Positions 41,083 through 50,814 of a DNA stretch of 64,000 bases are shown here, one piece after another. Where the stretch lies: the NCBI GenBank assembly GCA_030041435.1, contig JASHNW010000085.1, positions 1 through 64,000 on the forward strand. Direction: 5' to 3'. Position 1 is the stretch's first letter. Every line of letters begins with the position of its first letter. Below the pieces are notes generated by a model. The model was given only the letters and a program-made list of their open reading frames with translations, had not been told where the DNA came from and did not search any database. Both the position numbers and the translations under genes were made by a program. This stretch comes from Acidobacteriaceae bacterium. GTDB lineage: Bacteria; Acidobacteriota; Terriglobia; Terriglobales; Acidobacteriaceae.

Positions 41083-44000
41083 ATGGATAGCTCCATTTTT
41101 CTGATTCTCTTTGTGGTGGCCGGGATCTTAGCCGCAGCTCCCGTCATCGCCATCGTTGCGCTGATCCGCGCGCGCAGCCTGAGCACACGTCTCGATCAGC
41201 TGGCGTCGGATTATCGGGACAGCGTTTTTGGACTGAAGAGGGAGATCGATGAGCTGCGGCGGGTTCTCGTGGATGTGCAGCGGCCGGTGCGCGCGGAGCG
41301 GGTGGCGCCGGCGCCGCAAGCTGTTGCGCCGGCAATCGTGGAGGAGGTTCGACGCGCAGTTCCTGCTGCTGCGCAAGCGCCGGCATCGCAGGTGGCTGCG
41401 GCGAGCGTTGCTCCGCCAATCATGACTCCGGCGACTCAGGCAGCGCCGGCCACGACCCCAGCGACAGGTGCTGCGGCAACCGCGGCACCGGCGGCAACAA
41501 CTCCGATGACAAAGGCTCCGGCTCGGGTCGAGGCTCGGGTTGAGGCTCAGGTTGGGCCGCCCACTTCGGTGGCTGGCCCGCGCGTGGAGGAGACGCTGCG
41601 GAATGCCGCGCGGGCGGCGGAGACCGCGGCGCCGACGCCTTCCTTTGGGCACGCTGCTTCAACGGCGGGATGGTCTTCGCGGGCTGCCTCTGAACCAGCG
41701 CGCAGGAGCCTGGGCGAGCGGCTGCGCGCGACCCTGCCTCTGGAAGAAGTGCTGGGCATGAACCTGTTCGCCAAGATCGGCATCGTCCTGCTGGTGCTTG
41801 GATTTGCTCTGCTGGGGCGTGTGGCCCTGGTGGCGATGGGCCCCGGCGGTAAGGTGGCGCTGCTGTATGCGGCGGCGGCGACGCTGCTGGGCGGAGGGAT
41901 CTGGCTGGAGCGCAAGGAACGCTATCGGCTGATCGGGCGGACGGGCATCGGCGGCGGATGGGCTCTGATGTTTTTCACCACCTACGCGATGTGGCACGTC
42001 CCCGCCATGCAGGTGATGAGTTCGCTGACGCTTAACTGCGCGCTGCTGCTGCTGGTGGCGATCGCGATGGTGGCGCACACGCTGCGCTACGAGTCGCAGC
42101 TGGTGACGGGGCTGGCGTTCCTGCTGGCCTTCTCGACAGTCGCGCTGAGCCAGGACACGGTGTATGCACTGAGCGCGGGAGCGATCCTTGCGGTGGGGAT
42201 TGTGGTGATCTGCCTGCGCATGGGGTGGTACGAACTGGAGATCTTCGGCATCCTCGCCACATTCGGCAACCACTTTTACTGGCTCTACAAGCTGTATCCG
42301 AATGGGGTGGCGGGGCACGCGTTTCCGCAGTTCTGGCCGAGTTGCATCATCCTGGTTCTGTACTGGCTGACGTTTCGGATTTCCTACGTGACGCGCGGCG
42401 TTCGCTCGGCGCGCGATGAGCGGCTGTCGACGGCCGCGGGGCTGCTGAATCCCACATTGCTGCTGGCGGTGATGAAGTTTCAGTCCACGCGACCGGAGCT
42501 GGCATTTTATGCGCTGCTGGGGCTGGGGGCGCTGGAGTTTTTCTTCGGGCAACTGCCCGCGACACGCCGCCGCCGCCCTGCATTCGTGGTGCTGACGGTG
42601 CTGGGGTCGCTGCTGATGCTGGCCGCGGTGCCGTTCAAATTCAGCGGCAACAATATTGCGCTGTTGTGGATGGTGGCCGCCGAGGCGCTGCTGATGGCGG
42701 GTCTGGTACAGGCGGAAGTGGTGTTTCGCCGCATCGCTCTGGCGACCGGGATTGCCACCGGAGCGCTGGTCATCTGGAAGGCAAGCTTCATCTTTGCGCT
42801 GCGCCAGCATTCCGAGGCGCCGCTGACGCACAGTGGGATTCTGCTGCTCGCCTGCAGCGTGCTCTTCTATGCGAACGCGCATTTCTTCGCTCGCCGATGG
42901 AAAGCGTTGTTCCAGGGAATCGACGCCCGGCTTGCCACGGTGCACAGCTATCTGGGCTGCGTCACCGTGTTTCTGGGCGCGTGGGCGATCTTCACCGGTG
43001 ACTGGACCGCCGTGGCCTGGGCAGCGCTGATGGCAGGCGCAGCGTGGGCGTCGCGCCGGCTGGCGAGCACCCATCTGCTGGCGCAGGCATGGCTGCTGTG
43101 CGGGGCAGCGGTGGTTCGCGCAGTGGCGATAAACAGCCACTTCGACGATTTGTATCCGCACCACATCGCGACGCGGCTGATCACGCTGCCGCTGCTGGCG
43201 CTGTTGTTCTACCTGACCGCCGCGGTAGTTGGGTCGGACGAGTGGCGCGAGCGACTGCGGAGTCTGGCGCTATGGATCGGTTCGGGGCTGCTGGCGGCCC
43301 TGGTGTGGCTGGAAGTGGCGCCGGCCTGGGTGGCGCCGGTGTGGATGGCTTTTGCTCTGGCGCTGGTTGTGGTGCGCACGCTCACGAAGCCCAGCGAGTT
43401 TTCGTATCAGGAGCACGTTCTCGCGCTGCTGGTCGCGGGACAGCTGGTGTGGGTGAATCTGAACACCGAGAGCGCGGTTGCGTGCTATGTGCCGATTCTG
43501 TTGTGCGCGGCGGCCCTGTATGGGGTTTCACGCTTCTGTGCCTCACGCGACGCAGCGTATTACCGCATGGCTGCGTACGCGCATACCTGGATTGCGACGG
43601 GATTGCTGGCGGCGCTGGCGTGGCATGAGGCTCCGCAGCCGTGGCTCGCACCCTGCTGGGCTCTGTTTGCGCTGGCGCTGGCGGTAGCCGATCGGCTCTT
43701 CGACGTTGAGGAGCTTCCCTATCAAACGCATGTGCTGGCGGCGCTGGCGGTGGCGCGGACAGTCTGGGTCAATTTGTTCCTGACCAGCCAGTGGCACCAC
43801 GTGGATACGCGGCTGGTCACCGTCTCGGTGGTGGTGGGCGTGCTGTATGCGCTCACCCGATGGGTGCGCGTTCCGCAGGACTGGCGGGAGCGCAGCCTGC
43901 ATCACGCGTACTCGTGGATGGGTTCCATGCTGGCCGCGTGGATGTTGTGGAGCGAGCTGCAACCGGTTGCCGTGGCCGTGGGAATCGCAGTTTTCGGCCT

Positions 44001-44925
44001 GGTCCTCTTTGAATGGGGCATGCTGCAGCGGCAGAATCCGCTGCGCCTGCAGGGCTATGCCGCGCTGACGGCGGCCTTTGGACGGATTTTCTTTATCAAT
44101 CTCACCGCGGCGCGGCTGCCCGGCGAAGCGGTGAGCCCGGCCGTCTACACGGTGCTGCCGATTGCGGCGATTCTCTTTTATGTGTGGGCTCGCCTGGGAT
44201 CTTCAGAAGCGGAGAAGACGCGGTGGCCGATTCGCGGCGTGATGGCGTGGTTCGGCACGGGCTGCGTGATCGCGCTACTGTATTACCAGATCCGCGCAGA
44301 GTGGGTGGTGGTTGCGTGGGCCGCTGCGGCTTTCGCGCTGATGACGGCGGCGTGGCTGCCGCGGCAGGATGTGTTCCTGCATCAGGCGGAAGCGCTGGTG
44401 ATTGGCATCATGACGCGCGGGATGGCGCACAACATTTATCGAGGGAGCTATTTCACCGCGCAGGGCTGGCGCGGCAATTTTGGAGTCGTCGTTCTGACGG
44501 TGCTGGTGCTGCTGGCTGCGTTGCCCATCGCATTTCGCCTGCGCACGCGCTACGCGGCTGAGCCGGAACCTTCGTTGTGGACACGGCGGCTCGGCCTCCG
44601 CTATCCGGAGCAGTGGTTCTTCTTCGCGCCGGTGGTGCTGCTGGCGTTCCTGATTGCCGTGAAGATGAATCCGGGCATGGTCACGCTGTCGTGGGGCGTG
44701 GAAGGGTTGCTCATGATCCTGCTGGGACTGGGCACGAGCCAGCGCAGCTATCGGCTGAGCGGTCTGCTGCTGTTGCTGCTCTGCGTCGGCAAGATCGTGT
44801 GCCTCGACGCGTGGCGGCTGCAGGAGCGCGACCGCTACATCACCTTTATCGTGCTGGGCGCCGCGCTCACTCTGGTCTCGACGCTCTACAACCGGTACCG
44901 CGAAACGGTGCGGCGGCTGCTGTGA
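41083..44925 (+). CDS. DUF2339 polytopic membrane protein
   Basis: This 1280-residue protein has an N-terminal membrane helix (SSIFLILFVVAGILAAAPVI), a short coiled coil, an Ala/Pro/Thr-rich disordered linker (about 70-200) and then LEEVLGMNLFAKIGIVLLVL, the mark of DUF2339. More than twenty hydrophobic segments follow. The family is a large, uncharacterised inner-membrane group. The next gene, an M48 protease, overlaps by four bases (GTGA), so the two are an operon. A function in envelope maintenance is often guessed but not established. Confidence 0.88.
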   Translation: MDSSIFLILFVVAGILAAAPVIAIVALIRARSLSTRLDQLASDYRDSVFGLKREIDELRRVLVDVQRPVRAERVAPAPQAVAPAIVEEVRRAVPAAAQAPASQVAAASVAPPIMTPATQAAPATTPATGAAATAAPAATTPMTKAPARVEARVEAQVGPPTSVAGPRVEETLRNAARAAETAAPTPSFGHAASTAGWSSRAASEPARRSLGERLRATLPLEEVLGMNLFAKIGIVLLVLGFALLGRVALVAMGPGGKVALLYAAAATLLGGGIWLERKERYRLIGRTGIGGGWALMFFTTYAMWHVPAMQVMSSLTLNCALLLLVAIAMVAHTLRYESQLVTGLAFLLAFSTVALSQDTVYALSAGAILAVGIVVICLRMGWYELEIFGILATFGNHFYWLYKLYPNGVAGHAFPQFWPSCIILVLYWLTFRISYVTRGVRSARDERLSTAAGLLNPTLLLAVMKFQSTRPELAFYALLGLGALEFFFGQLPATRRRRPAFVVLTVLGSLLMLAAVPFKFSGNNIALLWMVAAEALLMAGLVQAEVVFRRIALATGIATGALVIWKASFIFALRQHSEAPLTHSGILLLACSVLFYANAHFFARRWKALFQGIDARLATVHSYLGCVTVFLGAWAIFTGDWTAVAWAALMAGAAWASRRLASTHLLAQAWLLCGAAVVRAVAINSHFDDLYPHHIATRLITLPLLALLFYLTAAVVGSDEWRERLRSLALWIGSGLLAALVWLEVAPAWVAPVWMAFALALVVVRTLTKPSEFSYQEHVLALLVAGQLVWVNLNTESAVACYVPILLCAAALYGVSRFCASRDAAYYRMAAYAHTWIATGLLAALAWHEAPQPWLAPCWALFALALAVADRLFDVEELPYQTHVLAALAVARTVWVNLFLTSQWHHVDTRLVTVSVVVGVLYALTRWVRVPQDWRERSLHHAYSWMGSMLAAWMLWSELQPVAVAVGIAVFGLVLFEWGMLQRQNPLRLQGYAALTAAFGRIFFINLTAARLPGEAVSPAVYTVLPIAAILFYVWARLGSSEAEKTRWPIRGVMAWFGTGCVIALLYYQIRAEWVVVAWAAAAFALMTAAWLPRQDVFLHQAEALVIGIMTRGMAHNIYRGSYFTAQGWRGNFGVVVLTVLVLLAALPIAFRLRTRYAAEPEPSLWTRRLGLRYPEQWFFFAPVVLLAFLIAVKMNPGMVTLSWGVEGLLMILLGLGTSQRSYRLSGLLLLLLCVGKIVCLDAWRLQERDRYITFIVLGAALTLVSTLYNRYRETVRRLL

Positions 44926-45833
44926 AACGCATTCTCATTTTGGCCGTGCTGGTGCTGGCTGCGCTGACGGCGATTTATTTCGTGCAGCGGCGGCCGCGGA
45001 ACGATGCGGTGAGCCCCGCGGCGCTGGTGGACGGGTCCGCGGACTGGGAGCGCGACCTGACGCGCGCGCCGATGAACCTGACGCGCCTTTCCGACGAAGA
45101 AGAGGTTCGCATCGGCAACCGCCTAGCCGGGCAATATGAGGCGATGGAGCCGAACACCGATCCGGAGTCCCAGGCTCTGGAGCGCTATGTGGAACTGGTT
45201 GGGTTCCGCGTGGCCGCGCAGGCGAAGCGGCGGCTGCCGTGGAGTTTTCACGTGATCGACGACGCCGACCTGATCAACGCCTTTGCCTTGCCGGGCGGGC
45301 ACGTGTTTGTGGGCCGCGGGCTGCTCGACCAGATGACCAGCGAGGACGAGCTGGCGTTTGTGCTGGGCCACGAGATTGAGCATGTCGACCACTACCATGC
45401 CGTGGAGCGCGTGCAGATGGAGGCGCAGCTGCATCACTTCGATCTGGATGCGATTTCGGCGCTCGCGCAGATTCCCATGTCGATTTGGCAGGAAGGCTAC
45501 ACGAAAGACGAGGAGCTCGAGGCGGATCGCGAGAGCCTGCGCGCCGTGGTTGCGGCTGGGTATTCTCCCCAGGGCGCGATGAAGCTGCTGGAGCGCTGGA
45601 CGCGGCTGCACGGAGAATACGTGATCCACGCGGAGACACCCGTGGACGAGCTGAGCGAGCTTGCCATTTCCGGGCTGAATGGATATTTCCGCTCGCATCC
45701 GCTGCCGTCGGAACGGCTGGCCCAGGTGAGGAAGGTCATCGCGGAAGATCGTCTTCCGATGAATCGGCCGCTGACACCGTTTCATCTGGAGTATGAGGTC
45801 ACGAGCGGAGCGGGGCCGAAGGATCCCTCTTAG
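44922..45833 (+). CDS. M48 family zinc metalloprotease
   Basis: This 303-residue protein has an N-terminal membrane anchor or signal (RILILAVLVLAALTAIYF). The peptidase M48 core has FHVIDDADLINAFALPGGHV, FVGRGLLDQMTSEDELAFVL and the zinc site GHEIEHVDHYH (HExxH at about 149), with EADRES downstream as the third ligand. This resembles BepA/LoiP-like periplasmic proteases that handle outer-membrane proteins. GTG 44922 overlaps the DUF2339 stop. It ends 21 bases before the convergent anti-sigma gene. Confidence 0.88.
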   Translation: MKRILILAVLVLAALTAIYFVQRRPRNDAVSPAALVDGSADWERDLTRAPMNLTRLSDEEEVRIGNRLAGQYEAMEPNTDPESQALERYVELVGFRVAAQAKRRLPWSFHVIDDADLINAFALPGGHVFVGRGLLDQMTSEDELAFVLGHEIEHVDHYHAVERVQMEAQLHHFDLDAISALAQIPMSIWQEGYTKDEELEADRESLRAVVAAGYSPQGAMKLLERWTRLHGEYVIHAETPVDELSELAISGLNGYFRSHPLPSERLAQVRKVIAEDRLPMNRPLTPFHLEYEVTSGAGPKDPS

Positions 45834-45854
45834 GAGCGAGTGTCGCGAGTCCTG

Positions 45855-46868
45855 TTATTGCCAGGACTTGCCGCCGTCCGTGGTGGTCCAGGTGGTGCCG
45901 TCGGTGGCTTCGACAGTGACGGACTGCTGGGATTCGATCCGGATGTGGGCGATGGAATGACTGCGGCCGGACTTTTCCGGGAGAGCGACCGGCGCCCAGG
46001 TGTCGCCACGGTCGGAGGAGCGGAAGAGTTTGAGCTGGTCGCCGCCTGCCCACACCTCTGCGCCGGACACGGACAGAACGCGGAATCGCTCGCCGGGGAG
46101 AACTGCGCGCCAGGCGCCGTCGCCGAGTGCCCGCTCGATCTGCCCGTTGTCGCCGATGCGCCAGCGGGGACGAACGGCGAGAAAACCAGCGGGCGCGGAC
46201 AGGTGCATCGGAGTGGATTCAGCGAACGCGGTCTGGGGCGCCGGCGGCGGTGTGCTTGCCTGGGCGGCAGGCGCGACGGGCGCTGGCGCGGTTAGCGCAC
46301 CTGCGATTCCGGTGGGTTGCGGCTGGGGATTCTGCGCCTGCGCCGGCGCCTCTGCGGGCTGGGCGGACGCGAGCGTTGCGGCGACAGGCGTTGTCGATTG
46401 CTGAGAAGAGGCCGCGTGTTTGCGCGTCTTGTTTGGTTTCGCCGGCGGCACGGCCGCGGACGTCTCACGTTGCGCGGGAGCTGCAACGGAAGGCGGAGCG
46501 GAATTGACGGCAACAGGGGTGGGCGGCGGAGTTCCGCGTGTGTTCACACGCAGCACCAGGACCGACGCAACGATGCCAAGTCCGCATGCGGTCGCGGCTA
46601 CCCATGGAAGCCAAATGCGCAGCGGCGATCGCGCAGGCCGGGCGAGCGAGGACGGGATGACTGCGGGCTCCGGCGCAGCGAGCGTGGCCGTGTGCACGAC
46701 CTCGCGGCACTCTCCGCAGATGGCGAGGTGGGCCAGAACGATTTCACGTTCGTTCGCGCGGAGAGACTTCTCGGCAAAGGCTGTGAGCAGGTCTGCGTCA
46801 GGATGCGGAGCGGCCTGCTGACTGTGCGCCAGGCGATCGCGCAGCGGATTGGAGGGGCTGGGGCTCAC
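45855..46868 (-). CDS. Transmembrane anti-sigma factor with BNR/Ycf48-like sensor domain
   Basis: In this 337-residue protein, residues about 20-60 hold a zinc-finger anti-sigma domain with HLAICGECREVV (H-x3-C-x2-C). One membrane helix (about 86-106, WVAATACGLGIVASVLVL) and a Pro/Ala-rich spacer follow. The outer C-terminal domain (about 235-337) has BNR-like strands ending in WTTTDGGKSWQ and LFRSSDRGDTWAPV. It should hold the adjacent ECF sigma at the membrane and release it on a signal sensed outside. The start is GTG, overlapping the sigma stop (GTGA). Confidence 0.85.
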   Translation of the reverse strand: MSPSPSNPLRDRLAHSQQAAPHPDADLLTAFAEKSLRANEREIVLAHLAICGECREVVHTATLAAPEPAVIPSSLARPARSPLRIWLPWVAATACGLGIVASVLVLRVNTRGTPPPTPVAVNSAPPSVAAPAQRETSAAVPPAKPNKTRKHAASSQQSTTPVAATLASAQPAEAPAQAQNPQPQPTGIAGALTAPAPVAPAAQASTPPPAPQTAFAESTPMHLSAPAGFLAVRPRWRIGDNGQIERALGDGAWRAVLPGERFRVLSVSGAEVWAGGDQLKLFRSSDRGDTWAPVALPEKSGRSHSIAHIRIESQQSVTVEATDGTTWTTTDGGKSWQ

Positions 46869-47782
46869 GTGGTCGACCGGTCCTTTTTATAGAACGTGGC
46901 GGGCAGCGATTCTTGCCGCAATTTCGCGGTCACGTTGGCGTTGAGGTCGCGCACATCCAAATCGTGCAGCATTTCGTCGCAGCGGCGGGAGCTGATTCCT
47001 TCGGCCTGCAGGCGCTTGCGCACCGCCTTGCGCAGGCCGCCGGTTAGCCGATCGAGACGGCGGCTGATGGTGGATTCATGCGCGCCGAGCTGGCGCCCGA
47101 TGTCCGCGAGGGTGCGCTGATCGAGGTACCAGGCTGCGATCAGGAAGCGCTCTTCAGGATGCAGCTCGTCGAGCGCCGCGTCGAGGGCGGCCGCAAGGCG
47201 AGGATCGGGCGCAGCATCGTCCGGCGGGGAAGGCGCAGCGAAGCCGATGCCGGCCTCGGTCTGTTCTTCGAGACTGACGAGCCTGGCCTGCGATCGGCAA
47301 CGGTCGATGAAACGCTGCGAGAGCACGGTCCGCAGCCACCCTTCCAGCGAGCCGCGCCCCATGTAGTAGTCGAGTTTCGAAACCCTGCGGCCGTCAGCGC
47401 CGGGGATGCCGTAGAGATCGGCGTAGAGCTCATCTGCCAGCTCGCGGGCGGCCGTTTCGTCTTTGGCGACGCGGTATGCGGTCTCATACAGGGGTGCGCG
47501 AAAGCGGGTGAGGAATTCCTCCCAGGCAGCATCGTTGCCCGCCGAACAGGCGCGCGCCAGAGACAGCTCCGCCACGTGGAGCATGCCGACCAATTGCATT
47601 TGCTCGGCTGCGCCGGCCTCGGCGGCATAACGAATGACCACGGCGGAGACGATGCGGAGGAAATCGGCGGTGGAGATTCCGTAGCGTGAGGCTCCCGATT
47701 CCGGGTAACGCCGGGCGATGGCCTCGCAAACGGCATCCGCGAGAACGGGAAGCTCAGCCGCCTGTGAAGGTTCCGGAACCAT
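46865..47782 (-). CDS. ECF-type RNA polymerase sigma factor
   Basis: This 305-residue protein has an N-terminal extension of about 100 residues, then sigma region 2 (EEFLTRFRAPLYETAYRVAK, ARELADELYADLYG, GRGSLEGWLRTVLSQRFIDR) and region 4 (LHPEERFLIAAWYLDQRTLA, IGRQLGAHESTISRRLDRL). The longer open frame upstream of 47782 is not needed; the ATG at 47782 begins the protein-like part. It is coupled by a 4-base overlap to its anti-sigma gene. Its targets are unknown; a promoter for self-regulation probably lies in the 207 bases shared with the divergent ARPP-1 gene. Confidence 0.87.
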   Translation of the reverse strand: MVPEPSQAAELPVLADAVCEAIARRYPESGASRYGISTADFLRIVSAVVIRYAAEAGAAEQMQLVGMLHVAELSLARACSAGNDAAWEEFLTRFRAPLYETAYRVAKDETAARELADELYADLYGIPGADGRRVSKLDYYMGRGSLEGWLRTVLSQRFIDRCRSQARLVSLEEQTEAGIGFAAPSPPDDAAPDPRLAAALDAALDELHPEERFLIAAWYLDQRTLADIGRQLGAHESTISRRLDRLTGGLRKAVRKRLQAEGISSRRCDEMLHDLDVRDLNANVTAKLRQESLPATFYKKDRSTT

Positions 47783-47989
47783 TGGGAGCGATGCTACAGC
47801 GTGTTTCCCTGAGGGTCCAGCGGCTTTCGGGGCAGCGACAGCCGTGTATCGGCGCTGGGTATCGGCCGCGGTCCAGGAAACCTCCGGGAATAGATCAATC
47901 GCCTGCAGCAAATTTCCTGCAAGAAACGCATTGCTGCCCGTTCTTTCCTTGCGCGCCGGAAACGACAACCGCGGCGCGCGGAGGCAGAG

Positions 47990-49084
47990 ATGAAATACGC
48001 CGTGAACTTCGCAGTCGGGCCCGAACAGATTTCTCCTCGCAGGCAGAGGCACATTACCGTTGTGCTCTGCTTCGCGCTGATCGCCGCATCGGCGCTGGGC
48101 GGCACGGGCCAGTATCGCGTGCTGCCCGCGATCCAGCGCGGCAATCTGGCTATTTTCCCCGTCGTCGCCGATCAACCCTGGAACACGTCGTCGCTGCTTA
48201 CGCTGGACGAAGGGGTGCGCTCCGGGCAGGTGGTCGTTACGGAAGCCGGAGCCGACCGCGGCCTCGTCCGTCCCGGCCAGCGCATTCCGTATAACGGCGG
48301 CGATGAGGTCAACCGGCTGGTGCTCTACAACAACTCGAGCCGGCCGCTGCTGCTGCTGGCCGGGGAAATTGTTACGGGCGGCAAGCAGGACCGCGTCATC
48401 GGCGCGGATCGCATTGTTCCGCCGAACGGGGGCCCTGTCGATCTCGACGTTTTCTGCGTCGAGCCGGGCCGGTGGACGGGACCGACTCCGAAGTTCGGTT
48501 CCATGGGCGCGCAGATGGCCCAGCCCAGCGTGCGCATGCCCGCCATGGCCGAGCATAACCAGAGCGAGGTTTGGCAGAACGTGCGCACCTCCAACGCGAA
48601 AGTGGAGGGCGCTGTGAGCGGTATGGCCCCGGGCCAGATCGACGGAACCACTTCCTACGCCAAGGTCTTCGAGAGTGCGCCCGTGCAGGAGCGCATCGCA
48701 GGCTACGGCGGCATCGAAGGCGAGCGAGCGATCCTGAGCGAACTGCGTGGCAAAGGCGCGGTCGGCGTGGTGGTGGCCGTGAACGGCCGGATCGTCTGGG
48801 CCGATATCTTCGCCAGCACCGACTTACTCTCCAGATACTGGACCAAGCTGATGCGGAGCTATGTAGCGGAGGCGATGACTTCTGTTGCTGCCGGCGGAGC
48901 GCCGAATCTCCGCGATGCCGAGTACTGCGTCGACAATCTTCAGGGCGCCCGCGAGATTTCAGAAACGGAGGCCGGGGTGTTTCGCCGCACCGATGCGACC
49001 GGCGACGGCTATCGCGTTTTTACCCTGCGCTCTCTGTTGCCCGGAAAGGATTTCGACGTGCACATTACAAAGATCATCGAGTAG
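47990..49084 (+). CDS. ARPP-1 (DUF6569-like) domain protein, secreted
   Basis: This 364-residue protein has an N-terminal signal or anchor (VVLCFALIAASALGG). The core fits the ARPP-1/DUF6569 pattern: NLAIFPVVADQ, TLDEGVRSGQVVVTEAGA, VNRLVLYNNSSRPLLLLAGE, GGKQDRVIGADRIVPPNGGP and VDVFCVEPGRWTG (read as VDLDVFCVEPGRW). The family is uncharacterised; it was named from association with rhodanese/phosphatase-type proteins. It is transcribed divergently from the ECF sigma gene and could be one of its targets. The ATG follows GGAGG. Confidence 0.72.
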   Translation: MKYAVNFAVGPEQISPRRQRHITVVLCFALIAASALGGTGQYRVLPAIQRGNLAIFPVVADQPWNTSSLLTLDEGVRSGQVVVTEAGADRGLVRPGQRIPYNGGDEVNRLVLYNNSSRPLLLLAGEIVTGGKQDRVIGADRIVPPNGGPVDLDVFCVEPGRWTGPTPKFGSMGAQMAQPSVRMPAMAEHNQSEVWQNVRTSNAKVEGAVSGMAPGQIDGTTSYAKVFESAPVQERIAGYGGIEGERAILSELRGKGAVGVVVAVNGRIVWADIFASTDLLSRYWTKLMRSYVAEAMTSVAAGGAPNLRDAEYCVDNLQGAREISETEAGVFRRTDATGDGYRVFTLRSLLPGKDFDVHITKIIE

Positions 49085-49185
49085 AAGGAACGGCGGTGGA
49101 TTCGGCCTGACCGGCAGCGCGAGCCCGCTGCACCCGCCCTGCGATTGTGATTCGGCGGACGCCTGGGCTATGCTGGATTCCTTCC

Positions 49186-49716
49186 ATGCCCCACGGATTC
49201 GATGCGTACCGCGTATTCATTTCGGCCCCAGGCGATCTGGGGCCGGATCGTCAGGCCTGCTTCGAGGCAGTCACAGAGGCCAATGAAACGACAGCCATGC
49301 CGGCCAGGGTCCTGCTGGTCTCCGTAGGCCTGCGGGACGACGCGCAGATTGTGGACTATCGCAGCGTCGCTTCTGACAACGTGCGCTGGAGCAGCTACTT
49401 CATCCAGGTTTTCGAGGATGACTGGGGACCGCGCGACCTGTTCCGCAAATTGTTCCTGCTGGCGACGGAGTGCCGGGACGACGCTTCGATGCCGATGCGC
49501 GATGTGGTAGTGATGTTGAAGGACGCGCCCGGGGAAACCGCTGCGGAAGTTCTTGCTTTTCGCCAGGAACTGGAGGAGCGCAGAGACCTGCGCGTCTTCC
49601 GCTACGCCACCGTGGAGGAGCTGCGCGCACAACTGACGGAGGTATGCACAGGATGGGCCCGCGACCTGCTCGGCCTGAGAATCAGCTCGGCTGAAGTGAC
49701 TGACGCGCCACGCTAG
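49186..49716 (+). CDS. DUF4062-like domain protein
   Basis: This 176-residue protein begins FDAYRVFISAPGDLGPDRQA, the strand-loop-helix pattern of DUF4062-type domains found at the N-terminus of STAND signalling proteins. Later parts include SSYFIQVFEDDWGPRDLFRK and VVVMLKDAPGETAAEVLAFR. No NTPase domain follows, so it is a stand-alone domain. The start is ATG 49186; GTG 49147 is a longer alternative. Its stop overlaps the stop of the convergent GNAT gene by three bases. Function unknown. Confidence 0.6.
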   Translation: MPHGFDAYRVFISAPGDLGPDRQACFEAVTEANETTAMPARVLLVSVGLRDDAQIVDYRSVASDNVRWSSYFIQVFEDDWGPRDLFRKLFLLATECRDDASMPMRDVVVMLKDAPGETAAEVLAFRQELEERRDLRVFRYATVEELRAQLTEVCTGWARDLLGLRISSAEVTDAPR

Positions 49717-50204
49717 AAGAGCGGCAGGGGGCGCCACTCCATGTAGTAGTTCATCTCATCTGTGCGCTGGATGGTGAATCCGAGGCGCTGGTAGAAGCGC
49801 AGGGAAGCGGGATTGAAGCGCTGCACCATGCAGCGAACAGGCAGGCGTGCCTTTGCCGCGTCCTGCTGGAGGCGCTGGATCAGCACAGTGCCGATCCCCT
49901 TGCTCTGGATATCGGGGTGGAGGGCAATATCCACCAGATGGAACTCGTCCTCGCCGGGCGCGACCCACAGCCTTCCCACTGGCCTGCTGTCGAGCAGCAC
50001 CACGTGGTAGCAGGAGTTCGGATACATGGCGGTGTAGGCCGACATCTGCGCGCGGAATTGCATGCGGATCAGCTCGACCCTCTGCGCCGCGGTAACGGGA
50101 GCCAGCGCGAACTCCGGCTCGCGGATGGCAGCGTACAGGTCGTAGAGAAAGATCTCGTCCTGGGGCAGAGCGGGGCGAACTGCAAGCGTGGACATAGCGT
50201 ACAA
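49713..50204 (-). CDS. GNAT family N-acetyltransferase
   Basis: This 163-residue protein shows GNAT landmarks: LAVRPALPQDEIFLYDLYAA at the start, HLVDIALHPDIQSKGIGTVL for the acetyl-CoA-binding motif A, and SLRFYQRLGFTIQRTDEMNY near the end. It should transfer an acetyl group from acetyl-CoA to an amine substrate. It lies just downstream of three tail-collar genes on the same strand; GNAT genes are often seen next to MdpB-type genes, so it may modify them. The start could be the ATG at 50204 or 50195. Confidence 0.85.
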   Translation of the reverse strand: MYAMSTLAVRPALPQDEIFLYDLYAAIREPEFALAPVTAAQRVELIRMQFRAQMSAYTAMYPNSCYHVVLLDSRPVGRLWVAPGEDEFHLVDIALHPDIQSKGIGTVLIQRLQQDAAKARLPVRCMVQRFNPASLRFYQRLGFTIQRTDEMNYYMEWRPLPLF

Positions 50205-50249
50205 GCCGCGAAAGGCCGCATTTGCAGCGGCCCTTGCCAGGGTGGCCGG

Positions 50250-50771
50250 CTAGGATCGCGCGGGGAAAACGCCAGTGAGCGCAATGATCCAGTTCATGGC
50301 CAGGAACGACATCATATTATTGTGCGGCTGACTGCCTCCCGTAAACGGAGAGATCGCACCCGAGTTCATTGCCGTGTTCGGTGCGACAGCGGCGAAGAGG
50401 CTGCCGGCGTCTCTGGCATCGCCGATCGAGTTGCCGCCGGGAGTGGGCTGATCGGCACGGCCGCCGGCTGCGAGCACCGAATGCGTGTGGCTCGGCGTCT
50501 GCGAAGCCAGCAGCGTGACGCTCTGCGTACCGCCGACTTCCCCCTGGTCGTAATAGCTCAACCCCGGGCCCTGGCCGAAACCGAGAGGGATGTTGCCCTG
50601 CAGGTTGGGCAGGCCGAATGTGCTCCTTCCGTCGCCGCCATACATGGTGCCCAGCAGGGAAAACAGCGCTGCATTCTGCGAGATGGACATGAGCTGTCCG
50701 GAGGCGATTTGCCACTGGGTGGGAGCAAAGTTAAAGCCGACCAGGGCGAGTTGTCCGACAAATGGATCCAT
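50250..50771 (-). CDS. Phage tail collar (MdpB-type) protein 1
   Basis: This 173-residue protein starts MDPFVGQLALVGFNFAPTQW and continues with ALFSLLGTMYGGDGRSTFGL, PNLQGNIPLGFGQGPG, a T..HTHS turn and a final NWIIALTGVFPAR. That is the tail-collar domain found in phage short fibres and in microcystin-dependent protein MdpB. The His-rich turn (SQTPSHTHS) is typical of metal-bound trimeric tips. It has no signal peptide. It is the last of three tandem paralogues. Confidence 0.9.
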   Translation of the reverse strand: MDPFVGQLALVGFNFAPTQWQIASGQLMSISQNAALFSLLGTMYGGDGRSTFGLPNLQGNIPLGFGQGPGLSYYDQGEVGGTQSVTLLASQTPSHTHSVLAAGGRADQPTPGGNSIGDARDAGSLFAAVAPNTAMNSGAISPFTGGSQPHNNMMSFLAMNWIIALTGVFPARS

Positions 50772-50814
50772 GGATCGTTTCTCCTGACTTGAGGCTTCCG
50801 AACCTGCGCAAGTG

